Below, piece after piece: positions 39,985-52,710 of a stretch of 64,000 bases of DNA (positions within the stretch are counted from its first letter, which is position 1; the number at the start of each line of letters is the position of its first letter). The notes below the pieces were generated by a model. It was not told where the DNA came from. It did no database searches and saw only the letters and a program-made list of their open reading frames with translations. This DNA comes from Tetradesmus obliquus. Lineage: Eukaryota; Chlorophyta; Chlorophyceae; Sphaeropleales; Scenedesmaceae. Where the stretch lies: NCBI GenBank assembly GCA_030272155.1, contig CP126191.1, positions 10,466,001 to 10,530,000 on the forward strand, in the 5' to 3' direction. A program made the translations under genes and the position numbers.

Positions 39985-42900
39985 ATGAGCCTGTGTGGGC
40001 GCTGGCACCTGGTGGTTACGCTGCTGGCAGCAGCAGCACTGCTGCCATGGCAAACATGCATATCAACCGGAGGCAGCAAGTGCTGCCCAGTGCTGGGCGT
40101 GCGCATGGTGGCAGGCCAGGGACTGGCTGTTAGCTCAGAGCAGCTGGGTGCTGGGGAAGCCGCCACAGCAACGCAGCTGGAGTACTTTGAAGACGCACTG
40201 AACATCGCCACCACTGGAGGCAGGGGCAGGGGTGGCAGAGGAGGCACTGGCAACCTTGCCGCCGCTGCTTTCACAGATGTAGACCGGCTGCAGCAGATGC
40301 AGCGGGGAATATACTACCTGGCAGCAGCAGCAAAGAGCTTCCCAAGCTGCCAGCACAAGTATGGGTGGGCGCAGCGGCGCGCTGGGGACACCTTGCTGCG
40401 TGCTGACTGCAACAACTTTGTGCCTAGCACACCACGTGACCAGGTGGGAGCACAAGGCATATTGCTGCAGAATCTGCAGTTTTCAATTAACAGACTAGAG
40501 CAGGGTGGTCTGTGCAATGCACTATCAGAGGAGCACATGTTGCAGCTCACAGCAACTGGCATCCAGGCATGACATGTGTAACAGTGTGCTGCCGTCAAGG
40601 GCACATCTTCAAGCCATGCAGCGCGTGAAGGCACTTGCTGTTGCTGCTTCTGCCGCTTCTGCACCGCTGCAGCTGCTGCTTGGTACTTCGGGCCACCATC
40701 ATGGGCAGACAGCGCATAACAGCATCTGCAGTGATCTCCATGTTTCATGTGTGTTTTCGCTGCTGCAGAAAGCATGCGCAACATGCGTGTCGCAGAGTGT
40801 GGCAACAGCCATGCAGATGGCAGCTGCTGCTGCAATGGAGAGGGATGTCGACAGCTGGGAGGTGGGTGCTTGAACTGGCCACATAAGCCACAGCACTTGC
40901 TAAGCAGCGGCAAACAATTCTGCTGCTGCTACAGCTGCTGCCGCTGCTCAGCAGCAGCGACAGTGTTGCTACCTACAAGGCAGCGTTACAGCGTGGTACA
41001 CAGGGGCAAATGTTTTCAAGGAGCACGCTATATGACCCTTGGGTCTTACAGTGCATGCGTAGGCGCAGAGTGCCTCAGTTCATGCACATCCTTGGTCACA
41101 ACGGCTGCTGCTCATGCCAACATGTTTAAACTTGCAACCGCTGTTGCTATGCCATGCCAGTGCGGTCCTTGCCTTGTCTGGTGCTTTACAACTGCCTGCT
41201 GGCCAGGTGAATGTGGCCAGCATGTACTACTGCAGTGCACGTCTACCCTGCTTCATCACTGTTGCTGTCTTACTGACTGCGTTTGCAATGCTGCTGGCCA
41301 GGTGAACGCGGCTAGCATGTACTATTGCACAGAGGGTGGCCGCAGCTGCAGCACCGGCTATGACATACAGGAGAACCTGCATGAGGTGGTGAGCCCTATG
41401 CAACTGTTACAGCCGACATTGCCATGTCACGGCATTTTCAGAGAGGATACTTACAGCATTGCGTCAACGTTTCAGGGCAGCATCATAAATGCCTTGGCAG
41501 GCAGCTGTGTTGAGACTGTGCAGATGCGGGCCTCTGATGATGGAGGCAGCAGCTGTAGCAACTGCCGCACTTCATGCGAGTGAATGAGAGAGTGGCTACC
41601 CAGGCTGCTCTGCAACGCATGAGTACATCAAAGCTGGCGACAGTGTGTGTGGCCAGGGGCGGCGGCCCCGGGCTCCACAACCTTCAGCGCCAGAACCAGC
41701 TTCAGTCCTGCTTACATGTTGTAACATGAAAACTCTCCCTTTACAACCCCTACCTGACCGCACATTCATTATCTGCTTGCCGCAGATTGACAAGGCTCCG
41801 GAGCTGGTTCGGCCCACTGCTGGCTGCACCAGCACAGCATCCCAACTGAGCAACCCTGCGAACGAGCCAAACGTTAAGTCCTGGCTACCTGTGTGCCGCA
41901 CAGCAGAGCAGGCGTGCAGCGGCACGTCCAGCCGCGACCGGCCGTGGCTGAAGTGCAGCTACACATCGCTCAGCACGTTCTGGGAGATACAACGCTGGAT
42001 ACGCAACAGTGGGGCAGTCGTGACCAGGTGAGTTTGTCATCAGTGTGATACCTGGACCACTGCTTCGCTCACGGTGTGTTTGAAACACTCCTTAAGTTGC
42101 AGCGCGGCCGCTTGAATTACAGTTAAATGACACCAGAGGCTGCAGCTGCAAAATGCATGCAGCGCATGTGCCTGTTCATGCTCAAAGTGCCAGGAGGAAG
42201 TGCCAGGAGGAAGAGGTGAGATGTGGCATCCTCTTGGACTGGCCGCGATACTTAGTGAAACGCAGTCGACTCAGCGCGGGAGACGGCAGCAGTTGCACCA
42301 GGCACTGCGAAGCTTGCTATAAAGTTAGGATAAAACGTTTAAAGTTTTATTTTTTCGACCGCAAATGTGACAAGTGCCGTTGAAGCGAACCATAACTTGG
42401 CTTGTGTGTCACCCGCCCGCACCGGAGTGCCTCAGGCGGTGCCGGCCCGCGTCAAAGCGAAACGTCTTTGGACGCTTTTGTAAAATTTAAATACGTTTGA
42501 AAGTTTTGTAAATCTCGTGTCTCATGCTACCCTGTGTTGCCCTGCCACACTCACTGTTCATCCTGCACGGCAGGAAGTTCAGTGCATGAGTATGTGTGCC
42601 TGCAAGTCTTTTCTTTTTGCAGTAAGCGTGTCAACACACGTGCATGCATCTAAGATAAGGAAAAAAGTGCAGCAGGTGGTAGTGTGTGCTGCGGTTCAAC
42701 AGCCCAAGCCATGCCAATGTGCCTAAGCACAGCAAGCTTGCTACATGCCGCGCCACACCCTCCTGTTGCCGCTCCAGCTGGGGCGCGGGGCCGGCGGTGT
42801 TGATGCTATGGCTTGATGGGTAACATGATGATGATGCTGGACCACTCTGCAGGATCACCATCTATGACGACTTTGTTGTCCAGATCAACAAGAAAGCCAA

Positions 42901-45900
42901 GCTCGTCCCTGGAGAGGATTGGCCAGCATACAAGTTCAACAGGACGGCCAAACCACTCTGTGCGTGTTGCGACATCCAACACATGTGCTTGCTACTATTT
43001 GCAGCATTCACGCCATCACGTGCTTGTGCTGATGCCCTGCACGTCAGTACACACTCAGTGCAGCAACTGCTATGTTACCGTTTGCTTGAAGAAAGTTGCA
43101 CAACCGCAAAAGCGGTTTGCCAGCACCTTGACTAGCCGGCTAGGCACACCGCAAATGCCAGCAAACAGCTCACCGTTCTTGTGTTCTACTGTGCACACTC
43201 TCCTTTCTTGTTCACAGACCATGTGTTCAGCCTGTTGTGGCCAAGATGATGCCAGGACCCACATGTAACTATCCTCTCTCAATTATGTGCTGCTGCCTTG
43301 CTGTGCAGATGGCCATGCTGCTGTTATCGTTGGATACGGTGAGTTGCAGTGCAGCATGTCCATGCTATGACCAGTACCAGTGCCTATCAAATGCCGCACG
43401 GCAGCCTGCCAGCCAACGTTGCGGCTGGCCCAGTGACTTGTAAGCGCAAGCAAGCGCCCAAGCATGGAACTGTGCCACTTTCAAGGACCAGCACGTGCGC
43501 AAGCATGGACATTCTTCACTCCAAGTACCAGCAAGTTTGATGTAATGTTGCGCCGCATATGCATGCAGACAATGAGAACTTCACTTGGACGCTGCTCAAC
43601 AGCTGGGGGACTGGCAGGGATCCCAACAACACCAGGGACAATGGCATCACTGCTGATGGGCTATTCAAGGTGCGACCCCCCTCACATGCTGCCAGAGTGT
43701 GGAGGAGACCTCCCTCCAACTGTTCTAGAACAGTTCCCCACTACACTGCAGTACCATTGCGATAGACAGAGTTAGTGCAGTGCCGCTGCATTTTCAAAGT
43801 GCTGCGCAGCGCATGTGCAGCTGCGCAATTTTGGCTGGTAGAGCAACACCGCCGCCGCCGTCACCTGATAAAGGCTGTTTCAGAGCTCCTATGCAGATGC
43901 ATGCATGCAGCCTGCAGGCAGTGAATGCTGTTCATGACATTTGCAGTGTGGCTTGCTAACCACACCGTCCAGGCTGGATGAGGCCTGATTGGTATCATAG
44001 CTATCATCCTGTAACAGCATACTGTCCATGTAATGCTCGGCCACACACTGTGGCACGTTCGTGATGGGTTGTCATGTGTTACATAACCGCACTTGAAGTA
44101 GGTTCTGCCAAAGTGCATTGTCAATAGATTGACAACATCTGTGCCGTGCACTCTTCGTCTTCGGCCGTCATCATATAGTGATGCACACTGTGCGTCGGAC
44201 GCCACACTCATCACCACCTTCATCACCAGGGGGTGGTTGTATGCATCTGATGTCAGAGCATCTTTGGTCACTGCCGCTGTTGCTGCCACTGCTGCTGCTG
44301 TCACTGCTGCTGCTGCAACTGCCGCCTCCGCCATGCCCACCTTTCAGATTCAAATGGGCCTCGCAGGTACGCAGCCATTGGGTGCATGGTATGCATAGCT
44401 TGTGACACATGTGTTGTACAGCTAGCGCTTTGCTGGTTTGACATGCAGGCCAAGCTGATTTTTGCATAGGATGATGACTAGTAGATGTGATGCTTCTAAC
44501 ACTGCTCATGACTGATCAGTCAACAACACGCCTTGACATACTGTATGTTTGTGTGCACTGTGCTTGCATCAGGTGTTGGCACTCCCGACCAAACGTAAGT
44601 GAACAAACCGTTCACCGGGTGAATCGTTGCTGCTTTTCATGATAGCGCGGCAATTAGACGCAGAACAAGTACACATGCACTACTGCAAGCCCAGCTCAGC
44701 AACAGTGGTGGACCAGCCACCTTGTATGTGCGTGCCAACTGCAATCTGGAACTGAGTAGCTCATTTGCAGAAGCGGCAGCGCTCAGTAAGCGACGCGCAT
44801 ATTGAGCAGCAACAGTGTCGTGTCATCTGCAGCCTTTTAAGTCGTGTTGTTGCACTTTATGTGCCGGTGCCCAAGCAGAGCACATGCTCTGTCGTGCAAC
44901 AAGTCTTTGACTCTGCTTGATCGCAGGTATGGGGTCACATGTGCGCCTTTGCCTGGCACCAAGTCTGACCCTTACGGCGTGCGGCAATTCTACGGCTACA
45001 AGCGCCGCCTGCCTGTTGAGTTCGTCAACCCTGCAAAAGACAGGTTGAACCTGGATGTGGCTTGCTTCAAGTACAAGCTACATGCTGATGACACAGTTGC
45101 TGCGGTAGTTGATGCGTTTGATGTGATGACTATTGAGGACTTCGTGCTCGAACAGCGGAGGAGACAACAACAAGTCAGCTCAACTCCGACAGCTGGCAGC
45201 CCCTGGAGCTATGAGAACGTGACATACAAGCTTGGGGAAAACTTTGATGTGGAGGTGCTGGACAAGATGCTCAGAGTGGCAGATGACATCTTCAAAGTAA
45301 AGAACCACGCTCCATATCAGCCGAACATGCAGTGCTGGCACTATGACGCCATGGGAGTGGCAAGAAACACCACCTGTGATTCACGCACAGGTGCAAGCAC
45401 CTGCCTGCGGTACGGCAATGGCACCGTGGGCTGCGCATTGCACTACGCCAACATTGCCGTGCCAGAAGCTCTTACAGGTAGTGGACGCAACACGGTGGTT
45501 GTCTGCAACGTCACCCGCCCATTTTTTGAAAGCCCAAGGGACTCCCAGGTAAGCAGTACATTAGCCAGCCGGTGTAGTGACAACTCAGTACTAATAGTAC
45601 AGGACCAGGGAGTCGGGGATGCACGCACTGCGCAAGGCTTTGGGCCACACTCATTGCACCCTCTTGTTTACTACCACGTGTATGTGCACGCCTGCAAACG
45701 TGTTTGATCATGTGTCAATGTGTGTGCAGCCACGTGCTTTGAAGCGCCTTGGGCTGGTCAAGGAGGCTACAGGGTACTGCCACCAAGAAAGTCTTCCGGG
45801 GTGTAGATTATCAGCAGCTGAGCGGCACATCGGCTGCAACCGCAAGAAGTACGTCACATACGTCTGGAACACCCCTGTGGTACGGTATGGTGAGGTTGGT

Positions 45901-48900
45901 GGGGAAAGCCTATGCTTCCTCAATGGAACAGCAGTAGATTACTGGGGCCCACTTGTCTCTGATGACCTTGTCAACCCCATACTCATCAAATCCTTCGATG
46001 TGCCAACCATCGACGCATTTTTGACCTTGAGGTACCTGCAGGCAGTCAACATCTACGTGCAGACCCCCTCGCGCTCTTATCCGTATGCGCCTAAGCCTAC
46101 ATCCGGCACTTTGCCGCTGCAGCTGGCAGCCCTCACAGACTTGAAGCACCTTGCCATCAGGTACGAATGCATGACAGGCACACTCCCAGTTGCGTGGCAG
46201 TGGCCCAAGCTATCTACACTGCTAGTGGGTGTGGTGAAGGATGCACCCGATACCGTCCAGACGCCAGTGGCTGCAAACTGTGGCATAGGCGGGCGTTTAC
46301 CAGAGAATTGGCCACAGCAGATGCCGCAGCTGAGGGAGTTGTACCTCATCAACAACGCTTTAGGAGGCAATCTCCCAGATCTCGCCCCAAGGTGGCCGCA
46401 GGAAGGACTGTGGCTCAGCCAAAACCGATTTTCAGGCAGCATATCCAACGTTTTTGCTGACAGGGGAAAATTGAAATCCATGGTTTTGAGGTCTAACAGA
46501 CTCACTGGTGGCCTGCCATCCTTCAATTATGATTCTGGCGGCTTTGGACCCAGTGCTATTCAAACAACTCTTGAGAGACTAGACCTTGCTGGGAATGCAC
46601 TCACTGGTAAGCCGTTGCTGATGTGGGTGGCTGCATTGGGTTGCAGAGTCAGCACATCGTGCAATGTCTTGTGTTGTGAATAATTTACTGCTGTTATTTT
46701 CAATGTGATGTATTGCATTGCTACATAGCAGCTGCTGCCTGCTAAGGCTGGAACCAGATCAGAATTATATATCTCAACATGAGACCCGGTCTCAGGGCCT
46801 GAGGGGTCACAGCCATGGCCAGTTCATGTAATATCCGATAATATAAATCTGGTGTTGTTTTCCTCAGATATGTTTCTTCAATGACAGCAATCCTTGAACT
46901 CTGCTAAAAATGCACACATGACTCTCTTATACTGCACAGCATTGTTTTTATGACTTTCCAGGCACACTGCCGTTCGGCTGGCCCCAATTCTCCAAGCTGT
47001 CTGTGCTTAACATATCCTTCAATCAGCTTGAGGGGCAGGTAGGCGCGTGAGAAACGCCGGCTGTTGAGCAGCCAGTCTCTGTCACCGTTGTGGCTGCAGT
47101 TCGTATTGAGTGCATCATTGTCGGCATGTTGCCAATAATGGCATGGCAACATCATCACCAACCCCTGTCCATAAAAGCACAAGTGTATGTAGTGCATGAT
47201 GCCGCAAAATAAATGTAGGAGCAGGTACTCTTGTCTTGCTCCCCATTTTGATGTTGTTGGCCCTCAACCAAAAGGCGGTGTTAATGAGCAGTTGCATGGC
47301 CAACGCTGCTGGTGCTTGATTACAGGTGCCTCTGTCTTGGATTGGGTTTCAGCGGCTTGCTGTGCTTGAGCTGCGGGACAACCCCAAGTGAGCTGCCATG
47401 CTTTCAGTAGCAGCTGTACAGCAGCTGGTATGTCTGTGTGTGTAAATGCACCTATTCGCAAAAAAAGCTATCTCGGCACTTCGACCTTTTCATTTTGAGT
47501 TCAGTTGCCAATATTGGTCAGCCAAGTGCCAACAGCTTTTGTTGATTGATGGTGTTAGCTGTTATCTGCACAATGTGACCGTCACACAAGAGGTTTTTGC
47601 ACGGTGTGTTGCAGCCCATGGCTGCGGCATGCCATTTGTTGCCTACAAAGCTCCATGCATGATATCATAAAACGGCTGGCTGGCCTACCTGGTACAGACC
47701 CCATGTCAATGTAGTTTGCTGTGTCATGTAGAATACTGGGATTTCTGTCCCAGCAACTGTGCATTTGTTACTGCACACCTTTGCAGGCTGTCTGGATGTG
47801 TCCCAATCCCTGCACAAACCAGCGCCCTACTTGCGTACACCATTGACAACACACAAATCAGCGGCGCATGCCCAACGCAGCGACTGGAGGTGGAGCAGCA
47901 GCAGAGAAAGGCGCTGGACTTGCTGCCAAGTGTGTTTTATGTCGACTCGGCAGCAGACGCTGCCTCCTGGCGATCCTACATCACCCGGACTTTGCAGAAC
48001 TTTCCCACCCTATCAGGCTTCTATGGCGAGGGCAGGGCTGGATCAGCGCCGAAGTTTGTTTTCAAGAACCTCAACCAAGGTACCGAGCTCACGATCGAGG
48101 TGCAATTCGAGTCCATGAATGGTGCATTCTGCATCACGGAGATCCTCAGTCAGCCCCTCGGCGTCAACACCACTTCCCTCATGAAGCTGCTGCCACAGCT
48201 GCCCTACCTAAAGTCCTTTAGGGCTAGGTGGTGGGCTAGAAATGGCGGCACGCTGCGCCAGCAGCCGTTTCCAGACAAGCTAGCTGCAGTTGCACCACGC
48301 TCCTTGGAGGTGCTTGAGCTCTCCGGCCTGAACTTATGCTGCCGCTTGCCAGAGGAGTGGAGCTCCTGGAAGACAATTGTGACGCTGCTTGTGGGTGGCA
48401 ATCCCTTGGTGACTGGCCCCTTACCTGATTGGGTGGGCATGACGTCACTCGAGTCGCTGGACTTGGCCAGCAATGATTTAACAGGCACACTTCCTGCAAG
48501 CTATGGCTTAGCGCCGTGGTCCAGGTCGGTGCAGTTGTTGATCTTGAGCTACAACAACAGGTTGTCAGGCACCATACCCGGCACGTGGGCTGCCTTGAGT
48601 GCGGAAGAGATAGCCTTGGATGATACCAACATAACGGGCTGCGTACCGGACCAGCTTATCAACAGTGTGCGGCCGCTGTTCCAGTTTGACCGGTGCTCCA
48701 GAAACAACACGGAGCTGTTGGCTTTGAAAGCGCTGAAGGGCATACTGGAGGATGCGGGCCGCGCGCTTGAAAGCTGGCAGGAGGATCCCAATGACTTTGT
48801 GCCTGACCCGTTGCAAGGTGAAAGGCTGCTGCTGCTGTTTAAATGCTTCCAACAGTATATTTGTGGCAGCTGGACATGCATTGCCACAACTGCGACAAGC

Positions 48901-50333
48901 TCTGCTCCACATACATAGGTGTGGCGTGTTGCAAACGTTGAATGGTTTTATCATGTGTGCGCCTAAACATGAAAAACTTGAAGCTGCACACGAAGCGAAA
49001 CCAGCATTGCACACCAACATTAATCACTGCATGAACGCGTCTGATTTGTTGTTACTGTAGGTGCACCCCCAGGCCCACCTCCCTACTGGTGTAGAAAATG
49101 GCTGGGGGTGACGTGCGACAAATTAAACCAGGTGGCTGGCTTGAACCTGGGCGGTTTAGCCGGCAATGGCCTGAATCCTGCTGGCACACTTGTACTTGGT
49201 GTTTTGCTGGAAGTGTTGCAGCAGCTGCCAGCTTTGCAGGTGAGCTGCAGCTGCACCAACTGCTGATCAGGTCAGCAGCTGAGCATCCATACATGCCGGT
49301 GATGTGTGGTGTTCAGCACGTGGCTTGCTGTTTCTGTGCTGAACACCGTACCGCAAATTGCAGGATCAGGCTAGTCCACCATGTCAATCGCTTGCAATGG
49401 TTACATCTAGCGCACCACCTGTGCGTGCATTACCATGTTGCATTGCAACTGCTAAACCACCATACTGTGTGCCCCTGCAGTCACTCGACCTATCAGGCTG
49501 CAATGTTGCCGGAGCAATGCCTGCAGAGCTCTCAAACTTGGCCTACCTGAGGCACCTGAATCTCAGCAGCAATCCTCTCCTCACAGGCGCGCTGCCTGCT
49601 GCGCTTGCTGGGCTAGTCTTCCTGCAAACCTTGGACGTGTCAGGCTGCGGCATTCGTGGCTCTCTCCCAGCTGTGTACGCAGCGCTGCAGCAGCTGAGGG
49701 AGCTCCGCGCTGCCAACAGCAGCATTGGTGGGGTGCTGCCTGGCAGCTGGGGCCTGCTGAAAAACCTGCAGGTGATGCGTTACGTGCTGTTACATGCTCC
49801 ACATCATATGGTTGTCAGACAATGCATTGTCAGAAATACACACAAAAATCAGCAGAAACGAACTGGATGCATATGTGGTGAGGGCTGCATGGGGGCTTGA
49901 TGAGCTGCTGACGTCACTGCAGTCATTACTTAGACATTGTCCAGCTTTTGGCTGTGTGATGATTTGACTTGGTGAGTGTTGCGCTTAGTGCACATTACAC
50001 AGCTTGTTTACTGGGCATTGTCTGCTGCTGGCGTGAACATGTGCGGGTTATTTGCGTCCATAGCTTGCATTCTGCACACAGTAACTGGAAGTGCGTATGT
50101 TTCCTGTGCTGCGTGGGTGCAGGTGCTGGACTTGACCAATGCTCAGCTCACTGGCAGTATCCCTGCTGCCTGGTTTGACAGCTCAGCGCGGAGAGCTGAA
50201 GCACACAACTTGCTGCTCGCCATCCGATCTACCCAGGAGGCAGATCAGCCGCCGCGCACAACAGGCGTTGCTGCCCCAACACCGCCACTTGCACAGGTTG
50301 TTGTCACACCAGCAACAGTGCATGCGGTGAAGC

Positions 50334-50393
<60 letters not shown>

Positions 50394-51769
50394 GCACCAA
50401 GACAGACATGCCGATCGGCCTCACTCAGCTGCAGGAGCTGCGGCTTGCTGGGAACAAGCTGAGCGGCAGCATCAGTGGCATTGGGCTGCTGGGAGGCTTG
50501 AGAGTGCTGGACTTGTCTGGCAATGGGCTGGGCGGAAGCCTGCCCCTCCAGCTAGCACTGTTGGGCAAGCTACAGGTGGGCGCTGACGCTGGGTTTAGCC
50601 TCATATGCAATTTATTTCATCAGCGCTGACGCAAGATTTGGCCTCATACGTGAAGAGTCTGGACCAGCGACTGTGTGATGGTATCTGACGCCGATCTTGT
50701 GTATTACGCCAGCTCCAGTCAGTGCGATGCCTGACAACTCAGTGTAGCTGCTACCGAAGACATTCTATGCCCTACTAGGGCTGGTGACCAGGCCATGCTG
50801 AGCGCTTGAGAGGACACGCAGGAGCTTGGTGTCACGCTTTTACACACTTGCCTAGCATGAGAACCGGGCGTTGCTGCTGCCAGCAGCAAACAGTGTTGCA
50901 AACACCTGGTTGCATGTGTCGGCGTGTTTGCTTGAAGGCGCCCAAGAGCAGTAGACAACTGCCACTCGCCAAGGCATCGGCAGACTTGCAGTGTGCACAC
51001 TCAACACGTGCATGCACGTGTATGCTTGTGCAGCTGTCAGTGAGCGGGACCCACACAGTCCTAGTTGGACAGATATTTTTGAACCCACTTGGGTCAAATG
51101 CTTTCATCTGCTGACATGCTAAGAACTCTGCAAACTCTCTGCTAACAGTTGTGCACCTGCTTCAATGGGCTGCAGGAGTTGCGCATGCGCGCCACAAACT
51201 TGACTGGCCCGCTGCCTGACGGCTTTGCGCGCCTCACAGAGCTTGCTGTCCTGGACTTGGCCGACAACGGCATAACAGGTCGGTGCGCACGTTGGCACAC
51301 ATCAACATATATGTAGATATACCTACACACCTCTACACATATCTACACAGCGCAGCGCTGGGATTTGGCCTTGCTGTTGAGCAGCAACACTGCCAACCAA
51401 CCAGACACCGTATGTTGATCAACATCAGCGTGTTACAATCTGCATCGTTACAACCACTGTTGCTGTGTTTAAAAGGAAATTATGCTGCTGCTGCTCTCAG
51501 GCACCTTGCCAGAAATATGGGTGGGCCTGACACAGCTGCGCACCATGGATCTGGCCTCCAACATGCTGTCAGGCACACTGCCGCTTCTGTGGGGACGTAT
51601 GGGAGCAGCGACCCACCGCCTGCAAGTGCTGGACCTGCAAGACAACCCATGCATGGATGCCGCTGCTTTGAAGAGCAGCATTGAGCAGTCTGGCATCACG
51701 AGCAGTGGAAGTGTTGTAGTGGAGGTGTCCAGCATAGCTGCTAGGGAGTGCACGGTGAGGCCGCCTTAG
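39985..51769 (+). CDS. Papain-like (C1A) protease fused to LysM-like segment and LRR blocks, about 1707 aa
   Basis: Nineteen exons close in phase: 39985-40443, 40769-40861, 41302-41388, 41786-42027, 42853-42959, 43309-43338, 43569-43669, 44348-44366, 44573-44594, 44927-45548, 45730-46606, 46962-47038, 47326-47387, 47787-48817, 49061-49239, 49481-49771, 50123-50575, 51176-51278 and 51501-51769. A signal peptide (residues 1-28) is followed by a papain-type catalytic domain. PRDQKACATCVSQS has Gln153 six residues before Cys159, GHAAVIVGYG carries His332, and LLNSWG carries Asn350. A degenerate LysM-like stretch (about 433-463, HADDTVAAVVDAFDV) is followed by a Cys-rich spacer. Plant-type LRRs begin near 715, and a second block begins with an LRRNT-like motif (WLGVTCD, about 1290). 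An 18-residue Ala run interrupts one repeat. No transmembrane helix is visible. The last codons contain a possible donor (ACG|GTGAGG), so the C-terminus may extend. One gene is inferred from phase continuity only. Confidence 0.82.
41190..41250 (+). repeat. Intronic echo of protease exon 3 start
   Basis: The true exon 3 start, GCCAG|GTGAACGCGGCTAGCATG at 41302, has a copy GCCAG|GTGAATGTGGCCAGCATG at 41207 (spacing 95 bp). It reads VNVASMYYC in place of VNAASMYYC and then loses similarity. Confidence 0.9.
42779..42840 (+). mobile_element. Dispersed repeat tail inside a protease intron
   Basis: GGGGCGCGGGGCCG, then GTGTTGATGCTATGGCTTGATGG and an ATGATGATG run, shared with 29610-29665. It ends 12 bp before the acceptor of the exon starting at 42853. 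It may be the 3' end of a LINE or SINE. Confidence 0.35.
50336..50393. repeat. GCA microsatellite coding poly-Ala in an LRR
   Basis: About 18 in-frame GCA/GCAG units inside exon 17 of the protease-LRR gene. They encode an Ala run within an insertion between two leucine-rich repeats. Confidence 0.95.
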
Positions 51770-52099
51770 CCGCAATTGCGCAGTTGGACAGCAGTGTGTG
51801 GTTGAATGGCCACCAGCTGAGTGACTTGGTGGCATGGAACGCACGCTGAGCACGCTGCAACAATGTTTGAGCCGCGGTACATCGGTTGTTGTTAACAGGA
51901 AGTTTGCAGAGTTTCTCAGCATGTTGTGCCAGTGTGCACAAAATATCAACTACATGTTGTGGTGGCCCATGGGCAGTTGCTCACTGAGGTTGAAGGAATG
52001 GCCCGACATGTGGCAGCAGTGCTGCAGTGACTGGCATTGGAGTCCTGTATTGGCAGCTATGTTTCCATCTTTTTGATTCAAGCGTAGTGACAGGTATGC

Positions 52100-52190
52100 T
52101 CACTGGCGCCATGCCATGCGTTCGTGCATCAACTCAGTCGTGTGCTAGAGACCCCCGGTTCGAATCCTGGTCCAATCACTGGATGGTGCA
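52100..52190 (+). mobile_element. tRNA-like relict, possible SINE head
   Basis: A perfect pol III B-box match (GGTTCGAATCC, 52157-52167) is preceded by an A-box-like CAACTCAGTCG at about 52130-52140. The 16-nt spacing is too short for a tRNA with an anticodon arm and no acceptor stem closes it. This fits a degraded tRNA-derived SINE better than a tRNA gene. Confidence 0.35.
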
Positions 52191-52585
52191 GGCCCTGATG
52201 CAGGTTGTATGTTGCTATGGTGTAACGTGAGGATGCTGAAGGTCGCCATGGAGCTGCCTTCTGTCTCTCATGGCATTGAGGGTGGAGCAAACTTACATCA
52301 ACGTTTGCAGGACGGATGTGTGCCGAATGCTGCGGTTCAAGCTCCTGCTTGACAATACTGCTATGCGTGCAAGCGCAACCATATCCCTTCATATTTGACT
52401 CCAACAAAAAAAAACCATCATCATGTTACCCATCGAGCCATAGTATCAATAACAGCAACAGCATCAGCCAGCACCTGTTTAATGAATGCAATCGGCAGCT
52501 TTCTTTATATGCTGCAGCCCAGCGCAGCGCCAGGCGCCCATTGTGGGCTGGTGCTCTGCCTTGTGGCAGTCACTTGTGTGCACCT

Positions 52586-52590
52586 TTACA
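52586..52590 (-). terminator. Candidate TGTAA polyadenylation signal
   Basis: TGTAA on the minus strand about 30 nt beyond the lipase stop codon, fitting a very short 3' UTR. A pentamer alone is weak evidence. Confidence 0.25.
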
Positions 52591-52618
52591 ACCATCCAAC
52601 ATATCACACTTTTATTCA

Positions 52619-52651
52619 TCAGCGCTGTTGCGATCTGTCCCAGTCCTCATC

Positions 52652-52710
<59 letters not shown>

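Larger units (their letters stand above)
51770..52618. other. Convergent intergenic region
   Basis: About 0.85 kb between the stop of the protease-LRR gene (plus) and that of the lipase (minus). It has a TGTAA at 52221-52225 on the plus strand, a tRNA-like B box, and a reverse-orientation dispersed tail at 52413-52446. Confidence 0.55.

Noticed and set aside
44844-45707. Separate gene starting at ATG 44844
   Set aside because: The acceptor at 44927 joins in phase to the protease micro-exons and continues the family sequence TYGVTCAPL; the upstream ATG lies in the intron.
52129-52173. tRNA gene suggested by the GGTTCGAATCC box
   Set aside because: A- and B-box spacing is too short, the T stem has a mismatch, and no acceptor stem or anticodon arm can be folded.
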